A DNA stretch of 64,000 nt from Mogibacterium sp. (GCA_017405845.1 JAFQZQ010000041.1:124001-188000), one strand, 5' to 3'. Numbered from the stretch's first letter, positions 38,760-47,777 are shown. Made by a program: numbers and translations. The notes: generated by a model not told the origin, from the sequence alone.

Positions 38760-39632
38760 ATGTATGTGAACTCAGGGTACTTGCATAATTCCAGAACACC
38801 TTTCAAAGAAAAGGTAATGCCTTTGAGGATCCTCAGCGCCGGAACTTATCAGCTTCACAGCTGGCCAAAGCTTCCGACATGGCGTCCAAGGGGCCGGGTT
38901 GACTGGCAGTTGATATATATAGCGGCCGGAAAAGGGCATTTTATTATTGATCATAAGGATATCATTGTCCCGGCGGGAAACATGATCCTGTTCCGTCCTA
39001 AAGAAGAGCAGCACTACTACTATCTGGGCGAAGACCGCACACAAGTATGGTTTGTACACTTTACAGGACGTGATGTCAGAAAGATTCTTCAGTCCTACGA
39101 TATTCCCATGAATAAAAATATTCTCTGCACAGGTCTGTCCAGAGAATATGAGGATTTCTTTCGTAAGATGAGAGACGAACTCGTCGCCTGCAGATGGGGT
39201 TATGAGGAGATCCTTACTTATCTTTTCAGGGAACTTCTTATGACGATGCATCGCAGAATGGAGGAGGATCTTCCCCGTTTCTCAGGTTTTACCAGTCAGG
39301 AAATAGATTTTGCCAAAGAATACTTCCTGGAACACTACAATGAAGAAATCATTATAGAAGACTATGCACGCTCCAGACATGTGAGTACCAGCTGGTTCAA
39401 CAAAAGCTTCAAGACTGCAGTCGGCACAACGCCTATGAATTATATCCTTTCCATAAGGATTCGTAATGCACAGATGCTTTTGGAGACAACCGATTACAAT
39501 ATTTCCAGCATAGCGTCAATGGTTGGTTACGAAAACGCATTCTACTTCAGCAGACTGTTCAAGAAACACAAGGGACTCTCACCCGCAGAATACAGAAAAA
39601 CCTTTCGTGAGAAATACAGAGACCACATGTAG
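38760..39632 (+). CDS. AraC-family regulator of the lactose locus
   Basis: 290 residues. An N-terminal cupin-like sugar-sensing domain (GHFIIDHKDIIVPAGNMILFRP) precedes two helix-turn-helix motifs near 200-285 (IIIEDYARSRHVSTSWFNKSFK and SSIASMVGYENAFYFSRLFKKHKGLSPAEYRK). AGAGGGG precedes ATG 38760. It diverges from lacZ-symporter and probably activates it when a galactoside is present. It converges on the nitroreductase gene with only 2 bases between. Confidence 0.9.
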   Translation: MYVNSGYLHNSRTPFKEKVMPLRILSAGTYQLHSWPKLPTWRPRGRVDWQLIYIAAGKGHFIIDHKDIIVPAGNMILFRPKEEQHYYYLGEDRTQVWFVHFTGRDVRKILQSYDIPMNKNILCTGLSREYEDFFRKMRDELVACRWGYEEILTYLFRELLMTMHRRMEEDLPRFSGFTSQEIDFAKEYFLEHYNEEIIIEDYARSRHVSTSWFNKSFKTAVGTTPMNYILSIRIRNAQMLLETTDYNISSIASMVGYENAFYFSRLFKKHKGLSPAEYRKTFREKYRDHM

Positions 39633-39634
39633 CA

Positions 39635-40147
39635 TTACAGGTATCTGACTGTCTCCGATATGTCTTTCCTGTTATCATGCATCCGTGATGGTGCAGCGTC
39701 ATCTGCCGCATATCCTATGTCCATAAGCATGACAAGCTCTTCGTTCTCAGGGAGTCCGAGCAGTTCTGCTGTCTGCTGTGGGTCAAAGCGATTGAGCCAA
39801 CAGCTGCCAAGGCCTTCGTCTGCCGCCGCCAGGATCATGTGAGTCGCAACTATGGTCGCGTCCTCATCTCCGGAGTTCTTCATGCCGCCGGGATATGTAT
39901 AAACATAGTTCTTGTCGAATGCTACGGCTATTACTATTGGTGCTCCGAATCTGCATGGTGTGACGCTGTCTATCTTAGCGAGAGCCTCGTCTGACTGCAG
40001 CACATATATGCGCTGCTCCTGCAGGTTTTTTGCAGTAGGAGCCAGTCTCCCCGCTTCAAGAACTGCTGCTAATTTCTCAGCCTCTACTTCCTTATCACTG
40101 TATTTTCTGCACGAATACCGCTTTCTGATTACATCTTTGAATTCCAC
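39635..40147 (-). CDS. nitroreductase-family protein
   Basis: About 170 residues. IRKRYSCRKYSDKEV and EAGRLAPTAKNLQEQRIYVL are typical FMN-contact parts of small nitroreductases, and GLGSCWLNRFDPQQTAELLGLPENEELV is the conserved C-terminal part. GTG 40147 is chosen because GGAGGG lies 7 bases upstream; the frame is open to 40177. It reduces nitro groups, quinones or flavins with NAD(P)H in this family. It follows the radical SAM gene by 36 bases. Confidence 0.9.
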   Translation of the reverse strand: MEFKDVIRKRYSCRKYSDKEVEAEKLAAVLEAGRLAPTAKNLQEQRIYVLQSDEALAKIDSVTPCRFGAPIVIAVAFDKNYVYTYPGGMKNSGDEDATIVATHMILAAADEGLGSCWLNRFDPQQTAELLGLPENEELVMLMDIGYAADDAAPSRMHDNRKDISETVRYL

Positions 40148-40183
40148 TTCTATACCCTCCATTCTTATCCAAATCAAACGCCC

Positions 40184-41062
40184 TCAGTAGTCGAAAATAC
40201 TTATCTGGTATTGTTTCTCCGGAAGCTCTCCCATATATCTGAAGCATTCATCAGGAGTCGACATCATACCATTTTCTCTGCAGATCCGCTTACATATATC
40301 TGTCAGTTTCTTTGCATTTGGGCTTGGCAGTTCGTAAGCGTATCCGTATGCGCGAATATACCTTTGCTTCAACCCCGGAAAATACTTGTCCAGCGCAGCG
40401 TAATAGTATTCCCTGTCGCCTTCCCTGAGGGTCAGACCCATTCCGAAGTCGATGATTCCTTTTACACCGGTTCTGGCACATTCGCTTAATATAGCTGTTA
40501 TGTTCTCTTCAGTATCATTGATGAATGGCAGAATCGGAGTAAGCCACACAATTGTCGGAATACCTTTTTCCTGCATCCTCTCAAGCACTTCTATCCGGCG
40601 CTTTGTATTACACACGTGCGGTTCAAGTATGCTGCACAGATTATCATCGTAAGTGGTAAGTGTGATCTGTACTACACACTTTGCAGAACGATTAATCTCA
40701 TCGAGAAGGTCAATGTCCCGAAGGATACGATCAGACTTTGTCTGGATCGCGGCCCCGAAACCGTATTTATGAATGATCTCAAGGCATCTTCTCGTAAGGC
40801 GCAGCTCTTCCTCACAATGCATATAAGGATCAGACATTGCGCCGGTTCCGATCATGCACCTTTTCCTCTTGGATCTCAGCGCATTCTCTAATAGCTCCGG
40901 TGCGTTCTGCTTCACCTCAATATCCTCAAAGGGATGCGTAAATTGATAGCATTTACTTCTGCTGTCGCAATAAATACAGCCGTGGGAACACCCACGGTAT
41001 ATATTCATTCCATAATAACCGTTTTTTCCTGTCAGAATTCCTTTGGCGTCAACAAAATGCAT
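40184..41062 (-). CDS. SPL-like radical SAM protein
   Basis: 292 residues. The 4Fe-4S motif is CSHGCIYC near residue 25. MIGTGAMSDPYMHCEEE and LTTYDDNLCSILEPHV match the SplB-like radical SAM proteins common in anaerobes. These resemble spore photoproduct lyase, but this shorter group has no proven reaction. Its start overlaps the sirtuin stop by 14 bases and has no clear ribosome site, so the two are coupled. Confidence 0.87.
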   Translation of the reverse strand: MHFVDAKGILTGKNGYYGMNIYRGCSHGCIYCDSRSKCYQFTHPFEDIEVKQNAPELLENALRSKRKRCMIGTGAMSDPYMHCEEELRLTRRCLEIIHKYGFGAAIQTKSDRILRDIDLLDEINRSAKCVVQITLTTYDDNLCSILEPHVCNTKRRIEVLERMQEKGIPTIVWLTPILPFINDTEENITAILSECARTGVKGIIDFGMGLTLREGDREYYYAALDKYFPGLKQRYIRAYGYAYELPSPNAKKLTDICKRICRENGMMSTPDECFRYMGELPEKQYQISIFDY

Positions 41063-42035
41063 AATATTTTAGTACATCGCCCACATCGCCGCTTATGCAG
41101 ATCGATTGTCCGGCAATCTGTTTAGGTGCATATGCCTCATTATAATTGAGGCATGCGTAGACAGCATCCGGATTGTCATATGTCATCGTCCAGAACGGGA
41201 ATTTGATAATCACCGGAGTGTTGCTGCCCACTCCCAGTTCCAGGTACAGCACATGACCCGACTCATGTTTGCTCAGGAAGTACGCATAGTTAGCGGAGGC
41301 CTTATGCCACCCTTCATCCTCAACAAAGCTCATGTCCGCTCTAAGGTTGGTAGTCACATCACTCCCATCATCGGGACACTTCGGTATCAGATCAGATGGT
41401 AGCCTCATCTGCAGTCTGCGGTCTTCAGGCACACAGAACACTCCGTTTTCATCCTTTATGAAGCCCTGAGCCTCCATAGCCCTCATTACCCAGTCTTCAT
41501 TATCATAGGTCTTCTGGCTGGAAGCTCTGACACTCTGAAACAGGCCGTAATCTCCCTGAGTGTAGAAAAGCCTCGACTTATCGAAACCTGCCCTCTGGAA
41601 CTGATGGTCTACATTCGTCGTGATCACGAAATAGTCTTTGTCTTTTACCAGTTCAAGAAGTTGTTTGTAAACAGGCTTTGGAGCATCGATATAGCGGTTG
41701 AAGTAAATATGTCTGGCCCACCACGCCCAGAATGTTTCCGCATCCGGGAAAGGATAGAATCCGCCGGAGTACATATCCGTTATTCCGAACTTTCCGGCAA
41801 AATCAAAGAAATATTTGTCGAAACGTTCCCCGCTGTATGTAAAACCTGCAGAAGTCGAGAGTCCTGCCCCTGCGCCTATGACGATAGCATCCGCTGTGTC
41901 GATCTCCTCTTTAAGCCTGGCTATGTCAGCTCTTTTGTCACCGCTGCCGTAGTAAACGCCGCCGCGAAACCTGCTTAAACCCGCTGAACCTTTTCTTATA
42001 CTCTCTATATAGCCGTTAGGTAGTGTTTTGTTCAT
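41049..42035 (-). CDS. class M (SirTM-like) sirtuin
   Basis: About 328 residues from ATG 42035 behind GAGG. GAGAGLSTSAGFTYSG is the NAD loop. TTNVDHQFQ supplies the asparagine, and YTQGDYG has glutamine where deacetylase sirtuins have the catalytic histidine, as in SirTM enzymes. SirTMs ADP-ribosylate lipoylated proteins and usually sit with a macrodomain protein, a GcvH-like protein and a lipoate ligase. None of these is nearby; the partner here is a radical SAM protein. Confidence 0.85.
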   Translation of the reverse strand: MNKTLPNGYIESIRKGSAGLSRFRGGVYYGSGDKRADIARLKEEIDTADAIVIGAGAGLSTSAGFTYSGERFDKYFFDFAGKFGITDMYSGGFYPFPDAETFWAWWARHIYFNRYIDAPKPVYKQLLELVKDKDYFVITTNVDHQFQRAGFDKSRLFYTQGDYGLFQSVRASSQKTYDNEDWVMRAMEAQGFIKDENGVFCVPEDRRLQMRLPSDLIPKCPDDGSDVTTNLRADMSFVEDEGWHKASANYAYFLSKHESGHVLYLELGVGSNTPVIIKFPFWTMTYDNPDAVYACLNYNEAYAPKQIAGQSICISGDVGDVLKYYAFC

Positions 42036-42202
42036 AAAATCCTCAATCAATGTATCACAATGAATAAATATTCAAGCATCATACACCTAAGCCATTCAGT
42101 GCGTCGCCAAACAATATTGGCGAGTAATCATCGTCCCCATCTTCACATTTATAATACCATCGATACGCTGCTTTTATATTACCCATATCATTATTATGAG
42201 GG

Positions 42203-42498
42203 TTATTTTTTCGTCAGCACTCCTCTCGATATATCATTGCGTGTTGTTTTCGTGCAGAACACGACTGCCTGATCGCCAATAAAGGCCCAGAATACCAACA
42301 TCAGCAAATTCTCGAGGAATACGAGCACACCTGCCTTCTCATAATCCAGAAAAGCGAATGCCGCGCGGAAAAACATGTAATCAAACCAGCCATTTCGCAG
42401 GAAGAGGAATAGTCCGATGCCTGCGAGGCAGCAGAAGAAGCAAGCACATAGTCATACCGATATCCACGAACCTTCTGATCATAATGTTCCCTCATCAT
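42203..42498 (-). pseudogene. small two-TM membrane protein gene with a frameshift
   Basis: The first part reads MMREHYDQKVRGYRYDYVLA; the frame then breaks within a GCTTGCTTCTTCTGCTGCC stretch. Shifting frame gives CLAGIGLFLFLRNGWFDYMF and further hydrophobic sequence to a stop at 42205, a sensible two-helix membrane protein of about 100 residues. Its ATG overlaps the flavodoxin stop (TAATG), so it was the last gene of the TetR-controlled operon. A sequencing error could also explain the break. Confidence 0.55.
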
Positions 42499-43133
42499 TA
42501 TTTCAGTCCTTCGATCCAGGTTTTCAGCTCATCTTCAGATATGCCGCTTTCGAGTCTGTCTCCCTCGAGCCAGTTGCCGCTTCCGGCGTTATCTGCAAGG
42601 TTCTGTCCGCTTCTGCCGATGCCGCTGCCTCCCGATGTACAGAACGGTATCATAGTGATGCCGTCAAAGTCATAGCTCTCCACGAAAGTGTCCATGATGC
42701 GCGGTTCTTCACCCCACCAGATAGGATATCCGATATAGATGGTCTTGTATCCGTCCAGTGATACCTTCTCACTTCCGATCTCAGGACGTGCGGATGCATC
42801 ATTCTGCTCATGGGTAGAACGGCTGTCATCGTCATTCCAGTCGAGATCCGCATCAGTATATTCCTGAGCCGCTTTGATCTCATAAAGGTCTGCGTCTGTT
42901 ATGGACGCGATCTTCTCTGCTACTCCTTTTGTGTTTCCTGTTGCCGAGAAAAAGACGACGAGAGTCTCTTTCCCTGAGCTGCTGCTATCCGATTCCGGTG
43001 CTTCAGACTGCTCTTCCTCAGCTGTTTCCGCAGTATTATCTGTGTCCGCGACTTCCTCTGAGCTTCCGCCTGAACATGCAGTCAGACCAACGATAAGGCA
43101 AAGCGCCAACAATACTGAAAGTATTTTTCTCAT
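42498..43133 (-). CDS. flavodoxin lipoprotein
   Basis: About 211 residues. A lipoprotein signal peptide with lipobox LTAC is followed by an acidic Ser/Glu-rich linker of about 35 residues and a flavodoxin domain with the FMN phosphate loop FFSATGNTKGVAEKI, IGYPIWWG and PFCTSGGSGIGRS. ATG 43133 lies behind GGTGGAG. It should act outside the membrane as an electron carrier. It is a homologue of the truncated flavodoxin at 43899-44159 in the same operon. Confidence 0.9.
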   Translation of the reverse strand: MRKILSVLLALCLIVGLTACSGGSSEEVADTDNTAETAEEEQSEAPESDSSSSGKETLVVFFSATGNTKGVAEKIASITDADLYEIKAAQEYTDADLDWNDDDSRSTHEQNDASARPEIGSEKVSLDGYKTIYIGYPIWWGEEPRIMDTFVESYDFDGITMIPFCTSGGSGIGRSGQNLADNAGSGNWLEGDRLESGISEDELKTWIEGLK

Positions 43134-43196
43134 AATCTCCACCTTTTTCTTTATTTCGACTTGCTATAATCTTCATCTGTAACTGCTTCGAGCCAC

Positions 43197-43532
43197 TCAT
43201 TGCTTGTCTTCGCCCCAGACTTCTTTCGCAAGGCGGAATACTGCCCATCCCTTAGGCCAGCCGACGTACATCGTCGCGTGTGTGATGATAGCAGCGATCT
43301 CGTCTTTGGTAACACCATGCGCCTTCGCATTCTGCAGATGGTATATCAGGGAAGCATCCGTTATGCCTGAAGCCATCAGTGATACCACTGTTATGATGCA
43401 CTTCGTCTTGACGTCTATGGCTTCCTCATTCCACACTTCGCCGAACAGCACATCATCATTCAGATGCGCGAACATCGGTGCAAATTCACCAAGCTGATCT
43501 CTTCCTGCAGTCTGTACTATTTTCTCACTCAT
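43197..43532 (-). CDS. carboxymuconolactone decarboxylase (AhpD-like) family protein
   Basis: About 111 residues. EVWNEEAIDVKTKCIITVVSLMASG and HLQNAKAHGVTKDEIAAIITHATMYVGWP match the family. The CxxC of true AhpD is missing; one cysteine remains before the helix, as in gamma-carboxymuconolactone decarboxylase types. It starts 18 bases after the monooxygenase gene. Such genes often accompany flavodoxins in TetR- or MarR-controlled oxidative stress operons. Confidence 0.88.
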   Translation of the reverse strand: MSEKIVQTAGRDQLGEFAPMFAHLNDDVLFGEVWNEEAIDVKTKCIITVVSLMASGITDASLIYHLQNAKAHGVTKDEIAAIITHATMYVGWPKGWAVFRLAKEVWGEDKQ

Positions 43533-43550
43533 TTTATTTATCCTCACTAT

Positions 43551-43883
43551 CTACTTTCTGATGAATGCCGCATCCTTGTCCTGCACTCCTTCTGAATCTG
43601 AAATGTATCTTTCCACGCTCATATGCAGGTCATATCTCTCACGCAGCTTAGCTATCTCGTTCATCATGGACGAAGCATGATGTTTATCAAGTGACTCCTG
43701 ATCTTTCCATCTGTCGATGAGCAGCACAGTCTCAGCATCATTCATCGGGATGAAGTATTCATATCTTTCATTTCCTTCCTCACCCCTGATGGCATCTGCG
43801 ATTCCCCGCGCTTCCATTTCTTCCGCGAAGGCTCTCGCGCTTCCGTTGCTGCCCTTATAATACAGATTTACTGTTATACTCAT
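43551..43883 (-). CDS. ABM-domain (YgiN-like) monooxygenase
   Basis: 110 residues, a single antibiotic biosynthesis monooxygenase fold. The pattern NDAETVLLIDRWKDQESLDKHHASSMM is typical for this dimeric ferredoxin-like family, which includes quinol monooxygenases. GAAGGAG precedes ATG 43883. With the flavodoxins and the AhpD-like protein it suggests quinone or electrophile handling. Confidence 0.87.
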   Translation of the reverse strand: MSITVNLYYKGSNGSARAFAEEMEARGIADAIRGEEGNERYEYFIPMNDAETVLLIDRWKDQESLDKHHASSMMNEIAKLRERYDLHMSVERYISDSEGVQDKDAAFIRK

Positions 43884-43898
43884 TTTTTCGCTCCTTCT

Positions 43899-44159
43899 TT
43901 ACAGCCCTTTCTCAAGCATCCTTTTGATTGCAGCCTCATCAGGACGGTTGATCTGTATGCCTTTAGTCCACTTCACATTGCCGCTGACATTCTTATGGAG
44001 AGCTGTGTCACTTCTGCCGACGCCGCTGCCGCCTGATGTGCAGAACGGGATGATGGTCTTGCCGGAGAAGTCATAACTCTCGAGGAATGTCTCTATGATG
44101 CGAGGTGCAACACCCCACCAGATCGGAAAACCGATGACGACAGTGTCATATGAAGACAT
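43899..44159 (-). pseudogene. flavodoxin gene lacking its N-terminal half
   Basis: 86 residues that match only the C-terminal half of a flavodoxin (YDTVVIGFPIWWG, PFCTSGGSGVGRS). The FMN phosphate-binding loop is absent. Similarity begins just after the TetR stop and lies in the same frame (VADMSSYDTV), as if a deletion removed the first half. ATG 44159 could still express the fragment. A full homologue lies at 42498-43133. Confidence 0.7.
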
Positions 44160-44177
44160 ATCTGCTACTATACCTGC

Positions 44178-44819
44178 TTATTTTCCGGACTGATTGCTGC
44201 TCCCCAGCAGCTTTATCAGGCAGTTATACGTGATCTCATACAATGACTGATACTTATAATCGACCTCAGCCTCTGCCATGGCATCTTTCTGTTTGGCTGT
44301 AACTTCAGCGTAAGGATAGATGCCGAACATGAACGGGAAGAATATATACATCACCTGTTCTGCTTCTGCCTCACTCATGCCGGAGCAGTATTTCCCGAGG
44401 ATCTCTCTGAACAGCTTAAGCGACTGTCCATATGCTCTTTTAAACGATGCAAGCAGCTCCTCACGGCTGTTTTCCTCCATGTCAAAGTTGTTCATCGACA
44501 GGAGTTTGAGAAGCTGAGCTCTTTTCTCAAGTGACTTCGCGATCTGTTCAGCAAGCTCATTTCCGGCATATTCCTTTTCACTGTTCAGTATCTTCTCAAG
44601 GGCTGTGTTCCATCTGTCATATTCACGTTCGAACAGTGCAAGAAATATTTCTTCCTTGGTGTGGAAGTAGTTATATATCGTCGGCCTGGAGAAGGATGTA
44701 ACACTGCTGATCTCTTTGAGCGTAATATCCTTGAAACTCAGTGTCTGATATAGCCGCTCGCATGCAGCCACGATTTCTTCTCTTCTCTGTGCGATGATCT
44801 CCGGAGTTCCCTTGAACAT
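44178..44819 (-). CDS. TetR-family repressor
   Basis: 213 residues from ATG 44819, behind GAAAGGAG; an in-frame start at 44894 would lie in the operator. The N-terminal helix-turn-helix is FKDITLKEISSVTSFSRPTIYNYFHTKEEIF, followed by an all-helical ligand domain. It heads the operon of flavodoxins, ABM monooxygenase and AhpD-like protein. Two matching palindromes cover its promoter, so it should repress itself and the operon. Confidence 0.92.
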   Translation of the reverse strand: MFKGTPEIIAQRREEIVAACERLYQTLSFKDITLKEISSVTSFSRPTIYNYFHTKEEIFLALFEREYDRWNTALEKILNSEKEYAGNELAEQIAKSLEKRAQLLKLLSMNNFDMEENSREELLASFKRAYGQSLKLFREILGKYCSGMSEAEAEQVMYIFFPFMFGIYPYAEVTAKQKDAMAEAEVDYKYQSLYEITYNCLIKLLGSSNQSGK

Positions 44820-44838
44820 GTTATTTCTCCTTTCGCAA

Positions 44839-44890
44839 GTTGACACCGTGTCAACAATTGCATTATAGTCACTTCTTGACACGGTGTCAA
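44839..44890 (-). promoter_or_regulatory. TetR-type promoter with two palindromic operators
   Basis: Minus strand: TTGACA (44890-44885), 17 bases, TATAAT (44867-44862), a perfect consensus promoter. GTTGACACCGTGTCAAC (44839-44855) lies downstream of the -10 box. TTGACACGGTGTCAA (44876-44890) covers the -35 box. The centres are 36 bases apart. A repressor on both sites would shut the promoter. Confidence 0.88.
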
Positions 44891-45078
44891 CCATAATTCT
44901 TATCTTTTCTCAAAATCCTCTACATCCTCGCATGCTTTGTTTTCTGCTTCCGCTCAAAGCTTTATTGGGGACTGGGCAGGAAAGATGGCTACACACTGAC
45001 AGATCAATCTGCATTCGGAGCAGGTTACTTGAAATAAGAATCATCTAAAGGATGCTCATTATCAAATTTGAGTTCTCT

Positions 45079-46023
45079 TTATATCAAACAGTTCATAATT
45101 ATGTTTACCATCATTTCTTTTTCTTCCGGTTTTGACTCCGCAATCATGATTGTCAGCGCAACCAATGTATAATCTGCTATTCGTTTAGCTCCTTCAACAA
45201 ATAGGGCTTTATTCTTATCCAGGAAATACAGAAACACCGTAGCTGCAATTCTCTTGTTGCCATCTGAAAAGCTGTGATTTTTAGTGACAAAGTACAGGAG
45301 ATTAGCGGCTTTTTCTTCCAATGACGGGTACAAGTCTTTCCCGTCAAAGCTCTGATATATCGCTCCAATGGATCCCTTGAATGAGTCGTCTTTTTCATTT
45401 CCGAACAGATTGCTATCTGATGCAAACTTCATCTTGTCAATTACACTCCGGCATTCATCATATGTAAGCACATATGTCGCCTCATTGCCTCTCGGCTTTG
45501 CAAGGGTCTGATGATCATAGTCGTCCAGCATATCAAGTGCAGCTGAATAGCTTTCGACTACCGAAAGCACCTGCTGTGCATCCAGTTGGTTTTCTGCCCG
45601 CTTCATGATCTGCACGATCTGCCCAAGCTGGTTGATACGCTTGTCGTTGACTGCATATCCTTTCAAAATGTATTCTTTGAGAACTGAGTTCGCCCAACGG
45701 CGGAACTCAACACCACGCTGAGACTTGACCCGATAACCGACAGAGATTATTACGTCCAGATTGTAATAATCTGTCATATGGGTTTGTGTCTTCCCTGGAA
45801 TAGCGCCGTGTTGAGTGGTAGTCGCAAATTTTGCGACTACCACTTGATCTGACAGTTCTTCTTTCAAGGCGTTGTTAATGTGCTTGCCTATTGTCTTGAC
45901 ATCTCTGTCAAATAGTTCTGCCATCTGATTTCGTGTCAGCCAAACAGTTTCATCCTGCATCTGCACCTGCAGTGACACTTCATTATCAGCAGTTTCAAAC
46001 AATACGATTTCGTTCTTTTCCAT
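45079..46023 (-). CDS. RhuM-Fic fusion protein
   Basis: 314 residues. The N-terminal part (about 1-130) is the RhuM domain (ETVWLTRNQMAELFDRDVKTIGKHINNALKE and YYNLDVIISVGYRVKSQRGVEFRRWA). The C-terminal part has the Fic motif HSFSDGNKR at 250-258, complete for AMP or other nucleotide transfer. Such fusions are usual in accessory DNA and may act as toxins or phage-related effectors. No antitoxin gene is obvious beside it. GGAGACG precedes ATG 46023. Confidence 0.88.
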   Translation of the reverse strand: MEKNEIVLFETADNEVSLQVQMQDETVWLTRNQMAELFDRDVKTIGKHINNALKEELSDQVVVAKFATTTQHGAIPGKTQTHMTDYYNLDVIISVGYRVKSQRGVEFRRWANSVLKEYILKGYAVNDKRINQLGQIVQIMKRAENQLDAQQVLSVVESYSAALDMLDDYDHQTLAKPRGNEATYVLTYDECRSVIDKMKFASDSNLFGNEKDDSFKGSIGAIYQSFDGKDLYPSLEEKAANLLYFVTKNHSFSDGNKRIAATVFLYFLDKNKALFVEGAKRIADYTLVALTIMIAESKPEEKEMMVNIIMNCLI

Positions 46024-46079
46024 AATACGTCTCCTTTTCGCGACAAATGAAAAAAGCCCCGGTCTCCCGAGGCATCAAA

Positions 46080-46101
46080 AAAGACGGATTGCTCCGTCTT
46101 T
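46080..46101. terminator. hairpin upstream of the RhuM-Fic gene
   Basis: AAAGACGGA-ttgc-TCCGTCTTT, a 9-bp stem with A-rich flank. A GC-rich sequence (GCCCCGGTCTCC) just to its left makes it look like the end of an older transcription unit. Confidence 0.5.
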
Positions 46102-46242
46102 AAGAAATATGTATAAGTGGTTTGATTATACAGCGTTTTTTCTTTTTTTCAACCACATTACTGTGAAGATTTCATCTGCTGGTATGATTTGTATTCCCCA
46201 TTGTCGACTATGTCGATATCCAGTCAGGAATACAATTTGTAA

Positions 46243-46302
46243 AACCCTGCAAATTTCAATGGTTACAGCTTTTGTATTTTCGCGACGACCTCGATGTGTG
46301 AT
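46243..46302 (+). repeat. composite repeat, copy A
   Basis: AACCCT, then AATTTCAA, then TTTTGTAT and ACCTCGATGTGTGAT appear in the same order and orientation as in copy B at 48271-48338. The last 15 bases are identical in both. Copies A and B flank the DUF4143 ATPase gene and the esterase remnant. Confidence 0.6.
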
Positions 46303-46406
46303 GTCCTGGATAGAAAAAACTTTTTTGACCGGGCAGAGGTATACGGAAAAAATACACGTTTTCATACAACAATTCTCGCGAATGTATATTAATGAATAAG
46401 TATGCA

Positions 46407-47738
46407 TCATCCGACTATGAAAGATGTCAGATAAATTGGCATCTTTAGAAGCTGTCCTTCTTCACTTATATCCTTCTGCGACAGCAGATAAAGCCCTTCC
46501 GTATTTGTTCTGAATTTTCTTTCGAATTCATTAATCGACTCATGTTTTCCTGTACCTGAAGATTTCACTTCCAGAGCTGTCACTTTGTTCATTTTTGAAA
46601 TAAGGAAGTCGATCTCATAGTAATGTGTGCTGCCTTCTTTCTCCCATGTATGATAAAACAGCTCTCTGCCTGTAGCGCTGATCATCTGAGCTACAAGATT
46701 TTCATACAGAAAACCCAGATTGGCAGGCAGCTTATCTGAAAGCAGTTTTGCATACAGCTCATTATCAGCAGATGGTCTGTCTATAAACATCATTGTCACG
46801 AACAAACCTGTATCCGCAAGATAGAGCTTATAGCTGTCAAAGTCTTTTGTATCAGTAAAGCTTACTCTTGGGTCTGTTGTGTTATAACAAGGAAGAACGG
46901 TTTTTGAATCTATGAGTTCATACAATAGTTCTTCCGCTTTAGTGTTATTTCTTTTGCCAATAGCAGTAGTTATCCTGTATTTTCTTGAATCTTTTGATAA
47001 TTGTGCAGGAATAGCATGATACATAGCAGATACTCTGCCGGATGGATCTATCTTGCGGAAGTCGTCTTCATACAGACCAATGATTTGCCGCTTAACCTGA
47101 TCGATTGCTGTAAAGTTATCTCCGGAGATATATGACTCGACAGCTTGCGGCATACCGCCTACGGCCATATAGACTCTGAGATCTCTCATCAGCTTTCTGT
47201 TTGTGCTTTGCCCGATTGCTTTTCCGGATGTATAAATCTGCCTTAGCAAATCATAGTTATATCCAACAGCTTCGCAGAACTCCTCATAGTCCATTGGATA
47301 AACTTCTATCTTCATTTCTTCTGAAGGAATCAAAATGTCCTTAACATTCTTTCTTATCGAAATAAGAGATCCTGTCTCAAGATAATGATATCTCCCATCT
47401 TTTACCAGATGCTTGATTGCCTGTCTTGCTTTTGGAAACAGTTGTACTTCATCAAATATTACAAGTGATTCTCCTTTATACAGAGTGGTTCCGGTCTCTG
47501 CCTGGAGCCTCAGAAAGAACATGTCAAGATCGCCTATATCATCAAAGCATTTTAGAATGCTGTCATTGCTTTGTGAAAAGTCGATGAGGATATAAGACTT
47601 ATATTCGTTTCTCGCAAAGTTTTCTGCAATGGTAGATTTACCGACACGCCGTGCGCCCTCAAGAAGCACTGCATATCTGTCTGCATAATTCTGTTTCCAT
47701 TCCAGCAGTTTCGAATATGCTTTTCTTTTGAAGACCAT
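46407..47738 (-). CDS. ATPase with DUF4143 domain
   Basis: About 443 residues from ATG 47738, behind GAAGGAGG; the frame runs to 47834 but those codons include an operator-like repeat. Walker A GARRVGKST is near residue 28 and Walker B VIFDEVQLF near 95. The C-terminal DUF4143 part has HYYEIDFLIS and ALEVKSS, a PD-(D/E)xK nuclease-like motif. Such proteins are common in anaerobes and accessory DNA; the role is unknown. Copies of a composite repeat lie on both sides. Confidence 0.87.
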   Translation of the reverse strand: MVFKRKAYSKLLEWKQNYADRYAVLLEGARRVGKSTIAENFARNEYKSYILIDFSQSNDSILKCFDDIGDLDMFFLRLQAETGTTLYKGESLVIFDEVQLFPKARQAIKHLVKDGRYHYLETGSLISIRKNVKDILIPSEEMKIEVYPMDYEEFCEAVGYNYDLLRQIYTSGKAIGQSTNRKLMRDLRVYMAVGGMPQAVESYISGDNFTAIDQVKRQIIGLYEDDFRKIDPSGRVSAMYHAIPAQLSKDSRKYRITTAIGKRNNTKAEELLYELIDSKTVLPCYNTTDPRVSFTDTKDFDSYKLYLADTGLFVTMMFIDRPSADNELYAKLLSDKLPANLGFLYENLVAQMISATGRELFYHTWEKEGSTHYYEIDFLISKMNKVTALEVKSSGTGKHESINEFERKFRTNTEGLYLLSQKDISEEGQLLKMPIYLTSFIVG

Positions 47739-47777
47739 TGGTATTCCTCCTTCATTGCCTGAATGATAACAGATTGA

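Larger units (their letters stand above)
46024..46406. other. 383-base stretch without a gene
   Basis: It holds the hairpin at 46080-46101, copy A of a composite repeat at 46243-46302 and AT-rich flanks. Open frames on both strands at 46109-46410 look non-native (rare residues, no family). Confidence 0.6.

Noticed and set aside
46109..46410. Open frames of 94-96 codons on both strands
   Set aside because: Their products are rich in Cys, His and Phe without a domain, and the stretch contains a repeat copy.
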